Shown here: positions 16,961 to 25,788 of the stretch, one piece after another | Layout: every line of letters starts with the position of its first letter | How positions within the stretch are numbered: the first letter of the stretch is position 1 | Source: Candidatus Fermentibacteraceae bacterium | GTDB taxonomy: Bacteria; Fermentibacterota; Fermentibacteria; Fermentibacterales; JCC-6 | Length of the DNA stretch: 57,755 nucleotides | Reading direction: 5' to 3' | NCBI GenBank assembly: GCA_027067855.1 | Contig: JAMOUX010000007.1 | Location: 1-57,755 of the forward strand | Program-made: the position numbers and the translations under genes | Notes under the pieces: model-generated | Seen by the model: only the letters and a program-made list of their open reading frames with translations | Databases searched by the model: none | What the model was told of the DNA's origin: nothing

Positions 16961-17733
16961 GGAGGCCCCGATTGGTAGCCGCCGCTCCACCCTTGGGTGG
17001 AATCGGACGGAAGTGGAGTTTCTTCGCCCACGAGATCCAGGATGGCTCTTGCCTGCTCCGGGGTCAGCTCACCCACCCGGGGCGGCGGTGGTGGTTGAGG
17101 AGATTGGGATTGCCGGGTTTCCTCGTCATCCTGACGGTTTCCGTTGTCCGCACCTGACTCATCACGAGATTCCTGGTCCTCTTGCTGCCCGCCGGCTTCA
17201 TTCTCGTTCTGCTGTTCTTCCCCGCTCTTATCCTCTTCCTTCTCTTCTTCGCCTTCTCCTCCTCCCCCCCCTTCTTCTTCATCCTGGTTGGATTCATCTT
17301 CCGGCGGCTCATGATTCTCAAGCCAATTGAGACCGGCTTCCAGGGCCGTTATTTCGCTCGGAAGGGATTTTCCCTTTCCGATTATATCTTCAAGTTCCTG
17401 CACCGTTTTTTCCACTCCGCCGTAATCCTCGTTCTCTATGGCCAGGGCGAGACGGTTCAGTATGGATGCCGCCCGCAGGGTGTCCGCATTCACATCTTCC
17501 TCTTTTATACCGGCGAGAAGGGAGTCCGCATCGTCGAATCGTCCGTCCGCGAAGAGGGTCGCGGCCAGATTGTACGTTATACCACCGTTATGCGGCATCC
17601 TGGTATGGAGTTCTTCCAGGATTTCGGATGCACCGGCATAATCGCCTTCCAGCATCAGGGATACGGCTTCACGGGCGAGCTCGGAAGGACTCGTTCCGTG
17701 AAGGACCAACAGGAGCAACGGGAGAAGGTTCAC
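16954..17733 (-). CDS. batC: BatC-like TPR protein with low-complexity acidic domain
   Basis: A leader-like hydrophobic start (MNLLPLLLLVLHG) is followed by TPR helices to about residue 130 (for example GDYAGASEILEELHTRMPHN and NLAATLFADGRFDDADSLL). A strikingly acidic Glu/Gln/Gly/Asn stretch then runs from about 140 to 210. The C-terminal VGELTPEQARAILDLVGEET motif is the short conserved helix seen at the end of BatC/BatE-like proteins. It overlaps batB by 4 bases and batD by several. It is probably exported or periplasmic, acting as a connector within the Bat complex. Confidence 0.75.
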   Translation of the reverse strand: MNLLPLLLLVLHGTSPSELAREAVSLMLEGDYAGASEILEELHTRMPHNGGITYNLAATLFADGRFDDADSLLAGIKEEDVNADTLRAASILNRLALAIENEDYGGVEKTVQELEDIIGKGKSLPSEITALEAGLNWLENHEPPEDESNQDEEEGGGGGEGEEEKEEDKSGEEQQNENEAGGQQEDQESRDESGADNGNRQDDEETRQSQSPQPPPPPRVGELTPEQARAILDLVGEETPLPSDSTQGWSGGYQSGPPW

Positions 17734-18719
17734 TTCCCTCTCCTCTCCAGGATCATCGCAGCCGCGGCCAGCAGCAATGCCGCCGCCAGAGGATACTGGA
17801 ACCTCCTGGCGGCCGTGGAACCTCCCGATGTCAGTTTCCTGTTGTGTGCCGAGATGTTTTCCAGTATCCTCCTCACCACGTCGGCCAGGTCTTCCGTTCC
17901 CGAGAGGTCCAGATAGACACCACCGGTTCCTGCGGCAAGAGTTTTCAGCGATTCTTTTTCCAGCTTGGTTTTCACAGTGTCGCCGTCGGCATTCAGCAGA
18001 ACCCCTCCCCCTTCCAGGGGTACCGGTACCTCGATGGGGCCGCCCACTCCCACGGTGATAAGTTTCATTCCTCTTCCGGATGCCGCATCGACGGCGCTTT
18101 CCACGGCGTAGTCATGAAAACCGCCATCACTGAAAATCAGGCCCAGGTTAGCCTCCAGGTCCATATCCGGCAGGACGTCCGCCATGAGTTCCACCATGTC
18201 GGCCAGCCTGGTTCCCGGAGGCAGGTCGGATACTTCATCCGGTGTCCATGGAAGTCGTTCCAGTAGGAAATCCCTGTCCAGCGTCAGGGGTACGGCCAGC
18301 CTGGAAGAACCGGAGAAGAGAATCAGGGCCATTCTCACATCCGGAAGTTCGGAGGCAAGGCGGCAGATCTCCCCGGAAGCTCTGGCCAGCCGCGACGGCG
18401 CTTCGTCCATGGATGCCATGGAGCGTGAAACGTCGAGGGCGATCACCAGGTTCTTCCCTCCCGTATCCACCAGGGCTTCCGTGGTTCCCCATAACGGAGA
18501 GCCCGCAGCCAGTATCATCATCGCAATGGAGAAAGCCCATATGATCCTGGAAATTTTCCTCTCGGGAGGAGGATTGATCTTGACCCTGTCCCACAGAACC
18601 GGCCTTACGAAGGTTCGCAGGGCTTTCATTTCCTTTTTGTACCATGCTACCCTGGACCAGAGGTATAGAGGCACCAGGATGAGCAGGAGGAGGATGAACG
18701 GGTGTTCGAAGCTCATCAT
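17730..18719 (-). CDS. batB: BatB-like membrane protein with VWA domain
   Basis: Two N-terminal membrane segments (about 7-22 and 60-80) precede a von Willebrand factor A domain with the MIDAS motif DVSRSMAS (DxSxS), a downstream Thr region and LIFSDGGFHD. One membrane segment lies at the extreme C-terminus. It pairs with the similar but distinct upstream BatA, as in Bat operons of Bacteroidetes and spirochaetes. Start and stop codons overlap both neighbours. The VWA domain likely binds a metal-dependent protein ligand under the control of the MoxR ATPase. Confidence 0.82.
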   Translation of the reverse strand: MMSFEHPFILLLLILVPLYLWSRVAWYKKEMKALRTFVRPVLWDRVKINPPPERKISRIIWAFSIAMMILAAGSPLWGTTEALVDTGGKNLVIALDVSRSMASMDEAPSRLARASGEICRLASELPDVRMALILFSGSSRLAVPLTLDRDFLLERLPWTPDEVSDLPPGTRLADMVELMADVLPDMDLEANLGLIFSDGGFHDYAVESAVDAASGRGMKLITVGVGGPIEVPVPLEGGGVLLNADGDTVKTKLEKESLKTLAAGTGGVYLDLSGTEDLADVVRRILENISAHNRKLTSGGSTAARRFQYPLAAALLLAAAAMILERRGK

Positions 18720-19654
18720 TCTCCCACCACCTTCAGCCGGCGGTAATAGAGTACCGAGGCTCCGAGTACGAGTATCATCCCCAGGACCAGGTAGGTCATG
18801 TATGAGTCCCTGTAAACGAAGAGTCCCTCTTCCGGCAGTGTGGATGCCTCCAGTGAATCGATGGAAGCGTAGACGCGTTGCAAGGCCTCAGGAGAGTCGG
18901 CGTCGAAGAGCATGCCCCCGTTAATCCTGGCTATGCTGTCCAGGGTGGCTCGGTCCACTCCGAGCCCCTCATCCCTGGATGGTGTTCCTATGGCCACCGT
19001 ATAGACTTTGAGGCTGTCTCCGTGGATAACATGCACCGCCTTGGCTACGGTTATCGGGTCCACCTTTCCGGAAGTGTCTTCTCCGTCGGATATCAAAACT
19101 ATCACCCTCCTGGAGGTCCTGGAGTAATCGAGTCCCCTGGCCGCGGCCGCCAGCCCGGCTCCTATGGCGGTTCCATCCGGTATACTTCCTCTTTTCGCTT
19201 TCGTAATGCAACGTTCCACCATGCCGTGATCGAACGTGGGAGGGCACAGGGTTCGTGGTTCCCCGGCGTAGATTACCAGGCCTAACCTGTCGTTGGGCCT
19301 TCCGCGTATGAATGCAAGGGCGGCATCCTTGGCGGCTTTCAGCCTGGTCGGATAGTAGTCATCCTGATCCATGCTTGAGGAAACATCCAGCGTGATGACT
19401 ATATCCAACCCCTCTCCCGCCCTGGGAAGCCTTTCGAAACCTTTCCTGGGCCTTGCCAGGGCCACGCAGAGGAGGGCTATTCCAAGCCACAGGAGAAGCT
19501 CCGGGAGTCTTCGCACCGCGCCGCTGGGTGAGGGACCCGTATCAAAGGGTCCCGTGTAGGTTTGATATGCTTTTCGGCGTTTACCGGACAGGAAACGGAC
19601 TGCCGCCATGATGACGGGGAAAAGGAGCAGGGCGATCGGAAACTGGAACTTCAT
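18716..19654 (-). CDS. batA: BatA-like membrane protein with VWA domain
   Basis: The start MKFQFPIALLLFPVIMAAV is a membrane segment, a second lies near residue 55-75, and the VWA domain follows with the MIDAS DVSSSMDQDDYYPTRLKAAK, GTAIGAGL and VIVLISDGEDTSG. A last membrane helix ends the protein. ATG 19654 was chosen because it gives an ATGA overlap with the upstream gene and begins at the membrane helix; the frame is open 25 codons further upstream, but that stretch is not plausible protein. At 312 residues it matches BatA. Confidence 0.85.
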   Translation of the reverse strand: MKFQFPIALLLFPVIMAAVRFLSGKRRKAYQTYTGPFDTGPSPSGAVRRLPELLLWLGIALLCVALARPRKGFERLPRAGEGLDIVITLDVSSSMDQDDYYPTRLKAAKDAALAFIRGRPNDRLGLVIYAGEPRTLCPPTFDHGMVERCITKAKRGSIPDGTAIGAGLAAAARGLDYSRTSRRVIVLISDGEDTSGKVDPITVAKAVHVIHGDSLKVYTVAIGTPSRDEGLGVDRATLDSIARINGGMLFDADSPEALQRVYASIDSLEASTLPEEGLFVYRDSYMTYLVLGMILVLGASVLYYRRLKVVGE

Positions 19655-20502
19655 TTTCCGTGCCAATCCTTCCTCAGGGAGATGAGTTTCTGGGTAAAGC
19701 GCCTGGCCCTTTCCCGTGAGCCCCCCCAATCGGCATACCTTTGGAGTATGATCTCCCGTACGAGTTCCTCGGCGTCATTCATGAACCTCATGCCGTCCTT
19801 ATTCCCTTTTAGCTGTCTGCGGATCTGTGCCCAGGTCAGTGCATCGTTGGAAATCCCGAAACGCTCTTCAATGGTTTTTCTAAGAAGTTTTTCCAGCTCG
19901 CGGTAATATTCCGGCCACCTGCCTTCAGCGAAAGCGCTGGATTTCAGCAGCGCCTCGACTTCGTCCAGCGGTGATTCGGCTGCCGAGGCCGCCATAGAGG
20001 TCGAAGCTTTCATACTCTTTCTCCGCCTCAAGAAGTAGATGAGGAACAGTGCGGCCAGCAATGCAGCTGCGGAGATCACCGGAATGAGATTCATGGCCGG
20101 AGGCCCACCCCATTGCTTCCAGAAACAATGGTTCTCAAGATAGTCTTCCGGCAGCCCGGGAGGTATATCCATCGAAACCGGAGCCGGAAACAAGGGTAAT
20201 GTCCAGGAGGTATCGGGCATGGTCCTCGGAACCACCAGGAGAGGAGCGGGAAAAACCGCCTGGGAATCCCCGGCCACGCCCGACATGGGAGGAAGGGATA
20301 TGGTATCGGTGCGCAGCGGAATGATCACAACAGTGTCCCCGTGTTGTTCAAGTACCCTGAAACCTTCACCTTCTTCAAGAGGAGCCGGGGAGAAGTCCGG
20401 CGGCAGGTCGTAATCCACGGTCACGGGAAGTCCAAGGGGTGCCTGAACCGCCTCCGGTGCGTCATGGAGCAAGGACAGAAGGATGCAGAACAGTACGATC
20501 AC
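19651..20502 (-). CDS. DUF4381-like membrane protein of the MoxR-Bat operon
   Basis: A short signal-like start (MIVLFCILLSLLHDAPEA) is followed by about 110 residues of beta-rich extracytoplasmic sequence, a membrane helix near 136-156 and a basic helical cytoplasmic domain. In that domain, EYYRELEKLLRKTIEERFGI followed by an Arg-rich helix resembles the DUF4381-type proteins that sit between DUF58 and VWA genes. It overlaps both neighbours by 4 bases. Function is unknown; it is assumed to assemble with BatA and BatB. Confidence 0.65.
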   Translation of the reverse strand: MIVLFCILLSLLHDAPEAVQAPLGLPVTVDYDLPPDFSPAPLEEGEGFRVLEQHGDTVVIIPLRTDTISLPPMSGVAGDSQAVFPAPLLVVPRTMPDTSWTLPLFPAPVSMDIPPGLPEDYLENHCFWKQWGGPPAMNLIPVISAAALLAALFLIYFLRRRKSMKASTSMAASAAESPLDEVEALLKSSAFAEGRWPEYYRELEKLLRKTIEERFGISNDALTWAQIRRQLKGNKDGMRFMNDAEELVREIILQRYADWGGSRERARRFTQKLISLRKDWHGK

Positions 20503-21383
20503 CTTCGCCGTCTCCTCTTCCTTAGTTCAAAGAATCGCCTGAGAGGTATTTCCAGGTCGTCGGAAGTGGAAATGCTCACCAAGTCCAACATATTGTCGCG
20601 ACAGAAGTCTTCTCTCTTCTTTTTAGACTCCACCACCTTGGCATGGAAATTTTTCCTCCACGATGAAGAGTTAGTATCCACGATTCTTTCCCTGCCGGTT
20701 TCCGGATCTCTGAACAGAACCTTACCCATCCTGGGCAGGTGCAGTTCACGAGGGTCGAAAACATGTATGCCAACCACGTCGTGCCTTCCGACTGCGGCAC
20801 TCAGCAGTCTCGACTCCATCGGGAAATCGAAATCGCTCATTATGAAAAGAAGCGCCCTTCTCTTCAGTACCCTTCCCAGGTATGAAAGAGCGACGTCCAG
20901 GTTGGCGGGAGCCTGTCTTTCCGGAAGCTGGATAACCTTGCGTACCAGGGCCAGAGCGTGTTTTCTGCCCTTGGCCGGAGGTACGTAATCGTGGACGATG
21001 TCGGAGAAAGTCAGCATTCCCACCCTGTCGTTGCTTTCCGCGGCCGACAGTGCCAGTACGGCGGTGACTTCAGCCAACCTGTCGGCCTTGGTCAGGTTCA
21101 GGGAACCGAAACGCAGGCTTCCGGAAAGATCCACGAGCATGATGACCAGGAGTTCCCTCTCCTCGGTGAAAATCTTTACGAAGGGAGAACGGGTCCTGGC
21201 GAAGACGTTCCAGTCGATGGTCTTGGGATCGTCACCCTCAATGTAGGGTCTCAAGTCGGTAAACTCCATGCCCCGCCCTTTGAATGTAGAGCTGTAATCG
21301 CCGGATACCAGTTGAGAGACCAGTTTCCGCGTGGAAAGCTCTATCTTTTTAACTCTCTTGAAAAGCGAGTGGACGTTTTCCAT
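20499..21383 (-). CDS. DUF58 domain protein (degenerate VWA fold)
   Basis: The DUF58 signature is clear: a KGRGMEFTDLRPYIEGDDP block, then TIDWNVFARTRSPFVKIF and a VWA-like strand LVIMLVDLSGSLRFG where the MIDAS is reduced. No membrane segment is evident, so it is cytoplasmic. It lies 12 bases downstream of the MoxR ATPase gene, the standard partner in this family. It likely links the ATPase to the membrane VWA proteins. At 294 residues the length is ordinary. Confidence 0.88.
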   Translation of the reverse strand: MENVHSLFKRVKKIELSTRKLVSQLVSGDYSSTFKGRGMEFTDLRPYIEGDDPKTIDWNVFARTRSPFVKIFTEERELLVIMLVDLSGSLRFGSLNLTKADRLAEVTAVLALSAAESNDRVGMLTFSDIVHDYVPPAKGRKHALALVRKVIQLPERQAPANLDVALSYLGRVLKRRALLFIMSDFDFPMESRLLSAAVGRHDVVGIHVFDPRELHLPRMGKVLFRDPETGRERIVDTNSSSWRKNFHAKVVESKKKREDFCRDNMLDLVSISTSDDLEIPLRRFFELRKRRRRR

Positions 21384-21395
21384 GATTACCCGGCG

Positions 21396-22403
21396 CTACT
21401 TTACGTGAACCCCGTCGAGTACCCTGTCTATTACCTGCTCCACGTCTATTTCTTCGGCCTCGGCTTCGAAGGAAAGTATTATCCTGTGCCTCAGGACATC
21501 ATGGGCTACTTCCTTGACGAGTTCCGGGTGGACGAAAGCCTGTCCGTCCATAAGCGCCCTGGCCCTGGAAGCCGAAAGAAGCGCAAGAGTTCCCCTGGGA
21601 CTGGCGCCAACGGAAATCAGATCGCCGAGATCCCTGAGCCCGGATTGCCGGGGATGCCGCGTCGCGCCGATGAGCCTGACCATGTAGTCCATGACAGCCT
21701 CTTCCACTACTATGGATGACGCGAGTCTCTGAAGTTCGATGATCTTTTCAGGGGTTGTCACAGGTTTAATTACGGGAATCGGTTTGCCCCCGATTCTTTC
21801 CAGGATTTCAATTTCCTCGGACGAGGTGGGGTAATCCACCTTCAGCTTCATCATGAAACGGTCTATCTGGGCCTCCGGGAGAGGGTAGGTTCCTTCCTGC
21901 TCGATGGGGTTTTGAGTGGCCATTACGAAGAAAGGTTTGGGAAGCCTGTAAGTTTTTCCTCCGAAGGTGACCTGGAGTTCCTGCATAGCTTCGAGTAACG
22001 CGCTTTGAACCTTGGCGGGGGCCCTGTTTATTTCATCCGCAAGAAGGAACTGAGTGAAAACCGGGCCCTTCCTGGCGGAAAAAGTGTTCTTTTCGGGATT
22101 GAATATCATTGTTCCGGTAAGATCCGTGGGCAGGAGGTCCGGCGTGAACTGTATTCTCGAGAAGGACGCGTCTACGCATTTGGCCAGCGTTTTCGCCGCA
22201 AGGGTCTTCGCAAGACCGGGTACTCCCTCTATTATCACGTGACCGTTGCAGAGAAGGGCCGTAAGAAGACCGGTTCGTAACTCTTCCTGTCCGACGACAA
22301 CGCGGGAAAAATTGGATTTTATCTGGTCGAGGGTTTCGATCGTCGCCGCTATCTTTCTTTCCAGATCTTCTATAAGTTCCCTAGGCATGGGAGATTCCTC
22401 CAT
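21396..22403 (-). CDS. moxR: MoxR-family AAA+ ATPase
   Basis: This is a chaperone-like ATPase of the MoxR/RavA group. Walker A is GVPGLAKT (60-67, Lys66). Walker B with the family motif LLADEINRAPAKVQSALLEAMQE follows, then sensor 1 in FFVMATQNPIEQEGTYPLPEAQ and the C-terminal lid. It opens the MoxR-DUF58-DUF4381-BatA-BatB-BatC-BatD series. Its start overlaps the 3' end of the phosphohexomutase gene by 23 bases, so the block seems to be expressed as part of the longer upstream transcript. Confidence 0.93.
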   Translation of the reverse strand: MEESPMPRELIEDLERKIAATIETLDQIKSNFSRVVVGQEELRTGLLTALLCNGHVIIEGVPGLAKTLAAKTLAKCVDASFSRIQFTPDLLPTDLTGTMIFNPEKNTFSARKGPVFTQFLLADEINRAPAKVQSALLEAMQELQVTFGGKTYRLPKPFFVMATQNPIEQEGTYPLPEAQIDRFMMKLKVDYPTSSEEIEILERIGGKPIPVIKPVTTPEKIIELQRLASSIVVEEAVMDYMVRLIGATRHPRQSGLRDLGDLISVGASPRGTLALLSASRARALMDGQAFVHPELVKEVAHDVLRHRIILSFEAEAEEIDVEQVIDRVLDGVHVK

Positions 22404-23775
22404 ATTTCCTCAATAGTTTCCTGGCTTTTTCGACATATTTCCTGATCAACTCTTCATACTCCGAAAGTGCCTCCCGGGTTCCAGCTTCGAACCTCATAAC
22501 CAGCATGGGTTGTGTATTCGATGCCCTTACCAATCCCCAACCGTCTTGGAAGTCTATCCTTGCGCCGTCGGTGGTATCCACCGGATAACCGTCCTTTCGC
22601 AGGAGCTCTGTTACCGTTTCCACCAGTCTGAACTTGATAGGATCGCTGCACTCCTCGCGTATTTCCGGAGTGTTGTACAGTCTCGGAAGATCTTCCAGGT
22701 ATTCATGGAGGGGTTTCTCTCCGTATGAAAGTATTTCCAGGAGGCGCAACGTGGCATAAAGTGCGTCATCGAACCCGTAGTACCTGTCTCTGAAGAATAT
22801 ATGTCCGCTCATCTCTCCGGCCAGGAGAGCGTTTTCCCTCCGCATGGTCTCTTTGATTATGGAATGGCCGGTGGGTGTCATGAGAGGCCTTCCCCCGGCT
22901 TTTTCCACTTCGCTGAAAAGAAGTTTAGATGCTTTGACCTCGGAGATCACGGTGGCGCCGGGATTGTCTTTCAGAAGCGCCCTTGCGAGGATGATGAGTA
23001 CCCTGTCTCCCCACACCACTTCCCCCCTGTCGTCGATTACGCCTAGTCTGTCGGCGTCTCCGTCGAATGCGATTCCAACGTCGGCCTTTTCCTCGAGAAC
23101 TTTTTTTCTCAGGGTATCCAGATTTTCCGGTACGGTGGGGTCCGGATGATGATTCGGGAAGTTACCATCCATTTCGCAGAAGACGGGAACGACCCTGCAA
23201 CCCAACTTTTTCAGGATTTCCACGCTGGGATCTCCCCCGGTTCCATTACCCGCGTCCACCACCACATTCAATGATCGTGAGAAGGAAAATTCCTCCAGGA
23301 GACGTTTTATGTAGCGATTCCTGACGGAGATCCTTTTCACGCGTCCGGAGTCGTGGTTTCCGGAAGGAGTCCATGTCATTTCGCCTGCAGTGTCGCCGAT
23401 TTCACGGATGGAGTCTCCATGCAGGGTATCCAATCCTTTCATGATCTTGAAACCGTTGTACTCCGACGGATTGTGGCTCCCGGTTATCATCACCGTGTAG
23501 GAGGGTTCGAGGGTGTGCGCCGCATAGTAGGTCATCGGGGTGGTCTGTATCCCCAGATCCAGCACCTCGGCACAACCGCCGGTCAGCAATCCTTCCGCCA
23601 GCCACTCGAAGAGTACGGTCCCCGATTTTCTGCAATCCCTGCCCACGGCCACGGTTTTACCATTGGCCGATTTGCCTATGACGAACCCGATTCCACGAAC
23701 GACATCGGCCTCGAGTTCATCCGGAAAAGTTCCCCTTATGTCGTATTTTCTGAAAATATTTCCTGCTTTTTTCAT
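22381..23775 (-). CDS. manB: Phosphomannomutase / phosphoglucomutase
   Basis: It interconverts hexose 1- and 6-phosphates for polysaccharide and glycoconjugate precursors. The phosphoserine loop TGSHNPSEYNG carries Ser100, the metal loop is DGDADR (238-243), and the sugar loop is GEMSGHIFF. The C-terminal phosphate-binding RASNTQPMLVMRFEA is present. The length of 464 is normal for the AlgC/ManB type. It overlaps both neighbours by 4 to 23 bases. Whether mannose or glucose phosphate is preferred cannot be told from sequence. Confidence 0.9.
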   Translation of the reverse strand: MKKAGNIFRKYDIRGTFPDELEADVVRGIGFVIGKSANGKTVAVGRDCRKSGTVLFEWLAEGLLTGGCAEVLDLGIQTTPMTYYAAHTLEPSYTVMITGSHNPSEYNGFKIMKGLDTLHGDSIREIGDTAGEMTWTPSGNHDSGRVKRISVRNRYIKRLLEEFSFSRSLNVVVDAGNGTGGDPSVEILKKLGCRVVPVFCEMDGNFPNHHPDPTVPENLDTLRKKVLEEKADVGIAFDGDADRLGVIDDRGEVVWGDRVLIILARALLKDNPGATVISEVKASKLLFSEVEKAGGRPLMTPTGHSIIKETMRRENALLAGEMSGHIFFRDRYYGFDDALYATLRLLEILSYGEKPLHEYLEDLPRLYNTPEIREECSDPIKFRLVETVTELLRKDGYPVDTTDGARIDFQDGWGLVRASNTQPMLVMRFEAGTREALSEYEELIRKYVEKARKLLRKYGGISHA

Positions 23776-24572
23776 TTCTCGTCACCCGTTTCGTCATTCC
23801 GCGCCAGCGGCAGCTCCATCGTATACGAATTGGATGAATCGTCGAAAGACAACCATCCTCCATATATACCTACGATTCTCCTTGCGAGTTCTATCCCCAG
23901 GGTCGACGGCTCGAATTCCGCATCGGTGGATCCCCTGCCCGTCATGGAAAGTCTTGCATTTCCTTCCTTGTTTACGAGCACCACATGAACCAGTGAATCG
24001 GATCTCATGGATCGCAGGAATTCGGAATAGACATTATCCAGAACCATCTTGAGATAATTTCCTCCTCCCCTGACCTTCACGTTTTCATTTACGGCCAGTG
24101 CGAGAGATATACCTTTTTCAAAAAATCTTTCATTCCATTCTTCCAGTGTTTGGAATAGCAACTCGTCGAGAAGTACGTACGGTTCCCCGTCACCGTTTTC
24201 TTTTCCCGTCTTTTCTTCACCGATTTCGTCCAGTTCGTCCATTACCTCAAGAAATTTCTCTATCTCGCCGATCATTGCGGTAAGTTTCGAGAGACGTTCC
24301 CTGGCGTCCTGAGGGGTACCTTCGCATCGGGATATCTCCAGCATCGTTTGTTTTACCGATTTCAGGATTTTTTTCATCGGACCCGAGATTCTGGACAGGG
24401 TTTCGGATTCCAGGGATTCGAGTTCGAGAAGCGCTCTTCTGAGCAGCGCTACGCTTTCGTTTCTTTCCCGTAGCTTTCTTTCCAGGCGGACCGTTTTTCT
24501 CCTGTAGGTTTCGAGGCCGACGAGCATGAGTGCCAGGGCGGCGTAGACCATGATTGCGGGCAGTTCAGTCAT
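23772..24572 (-). CDS. Membrane-anchored histidine-kinase-like protein lacking phosphoacceptor and ATP-lid motifs
   Basis: One N-terminal membrane helix (6-20) is followed by a long coiled coil and a helical hairpin where a DHp domain would be. The place of the H-box (normally SHELRTPL) reads ISGPMKKIL, without His. The GHKL-like half keeps an N-box remnant (MVLDNVYSEFL), and LGIELARRIVGIYGGWLSF matches the last conserved helix-strand of HATPase_c. The G1 position reads MTGRGS instead of DxGxG. It is therefore probably not a kinase but a sensor or scaffold derived from one. There is no response regulator gene nearby. Confidence 0.6.
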   Translation of the reverse strand: MTELPAIMVYAALALMLVGLETYRRKTVRLERKLRERNESVALLRRALLELESLESETLSRISGPMKKILKSVKQTMLEISRCEGTPQDARERLSKLTAMIGEIEKFLEVMDELDEIGEEKTGKENGDGEPYVLLDELLFQTLEEWNERFFEKGISLALAVNENVKVRGGGNYLKMVLDNVYSEFLRSMRSDSLVHVVLVNKEGNARLSMTGRGSTDAEFEPSTLGIELARRIVGIYGGWLSFDDSSNSYTMELPLARNDETGDEK

Positions 24573-24573
24573 C

Positions 24574-25785
24574 TCAGTCCAGTTCCTCCAGTTCGTCGAG
24601 AATCACTACGCGCATGCCCGTACCGGCCGCTATGTCGGCCGGAGTAAAATCATCGATTGTCAACATGTTTCCGTTGAACATGATCGAGGGTAGATAAAGG
24701 GTTTCCATTGAGCTTTCATGTTCCTGCAGTGTTTTCAACAGGTCGGCGCCGGCTATGAGTCCGGCGACCCCGACTTGTTCTCCCAGGAATGAATTTTCCA
24801 CGGGAACGACCCGGTAGCCGGTACCGGCCAGGGTATCGGCGATGAAAGGATGAGCCATTGTTCCCGTGCATACCAGACCCTCGCCGGCGAGATTGTCGCA
24901 GTTTACAGCCTGGAGTTCCGCGAGCATTCCGATACCGTTCTCACGAAGTGAACGGTTTCCGTAATAATCGATGGGTGGAATTTCCAGTCCGGCAAGGATG
25001 AATAACTCGTCGGAAGGATATACCCATCCTCCCTTTCCCGCATCCATGGCGATGCTTCTCCATTTTTCACACAGTTGGATCGCCAGTATGCTCTCCGCCT
25101 TCCCGGGACGCCTGATTTCGGCGAGTCCCTTTCTGTGTCTCGTCAAACCCACCGGCACCACTCCCACCGAGGTTACGCCTTCTATAGGAAAAAGTTCCGC
25201 CAGCGTTTCGTCCAGGTATTCTCCGTCATTGTAACCCGGTACCAGTACAATCTGGGTTTCGATTTCTATACAGGAATCGCTCAGGATTTCCAGAAACTCT
25301 ATGACCGGTTCCTCCCGATTGGTGCCAAGCAATTCCCCTCGCAAGGCCGGATCGGTAGCGTGGACTGAGACATGTATGGGTGAAAGTCGTCTTTTAACGG
25401 CGTATTCGACGTCTTCCCGGGAAAGGGTGACGTACATGCCATGGAGAAAGGAATACCTTATATCATCATCCTTTATTCTCAGCGAGTTTCTCACATCGGG
25501 AGGAAGCTGTTCGACGAAACAGAATATGCACTTTCGCCTGCATCGCCTCGGCTCCTGACCTTCAAAAACAAAACCCCAGTCGGTACCGGGGGTCCTCCGA
25601 AGAGTCACTTTACGCCTCAACGGCCCTCTTGCGTAGGTAAGCTCTATTCTCGTCGATCGGGAATGAAAGACGAAATCCAGCCAATCATCCAGGGGATGGT
25701 TGTTGCATGAAGCGAGCCTGTCGGTTTTCCTGAGACCGGCCGAGGAAGCCGGTGAAGGAAAATCGATGTACCGGATTCCAAGCAA
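24574..25785 (-). CDS. DUF512 / PDZ-radical SAM protein
   Basis: A PDZ-like N-terminus (SPASSAGLRKTDRLASCNNH) is followed by an unusual radical SAM-type cysteine cluster, CRRKCIFCF (Cys82, Cys86, Cys89), and then the family signature VEQLPPDVRNSLRIKDDDIR and YSFLHGMYVTL. The C-terminal DUF512 domain follows. Proteins of this family often sit near der or ribosome-related genes; their reaction is not established. Here the gene lies between the TPR protein and the kinase-like protein, with 1- to 3-base spacing. Confidence 0.85.
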   Translation of the reverse strand: MLGIRYIDFPSPASSAGLRKTDRLASCNNHPLDDWLDFVFHSRSTRIELTYARGPLRRKVTLRRTPGTDWGFVFEGQEPRRCRRKCIFCFVEQLPPDVRNSLRIKDDDIRYSFLHGMYVTLSREDVEYAVKRRLSPIHVSVHATDPALRGELLGTNREEPVIEFLEILSDSCIEIETQIVLVPGYNDGEYLDETLAELFPIEGVTSVGVVPVGLTRHRKGLAEIRRPGKAESILAIQLCEKWRSIAMDAGKGGWVYPSDELFILAGLEIPPIDYYGNRSLRENGIGMLAELQAVNCDNLAGEGLVCTGTMAHPFIADTLAGTGYRVVPVENSFLGEQVGVAGLIAGADLLKTLQEHESSMETLYLPSIMFNGNMLTIDDFTPADIAAGTGMRVVILDELEELD

Positions 25786-25788
25786 TCA

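Noticed and set aside
19655-19729. Longer start for batA
   Set aside because: ATG 19654 gives the standard ATGA overlap and begins exactly at the first membrane helix.
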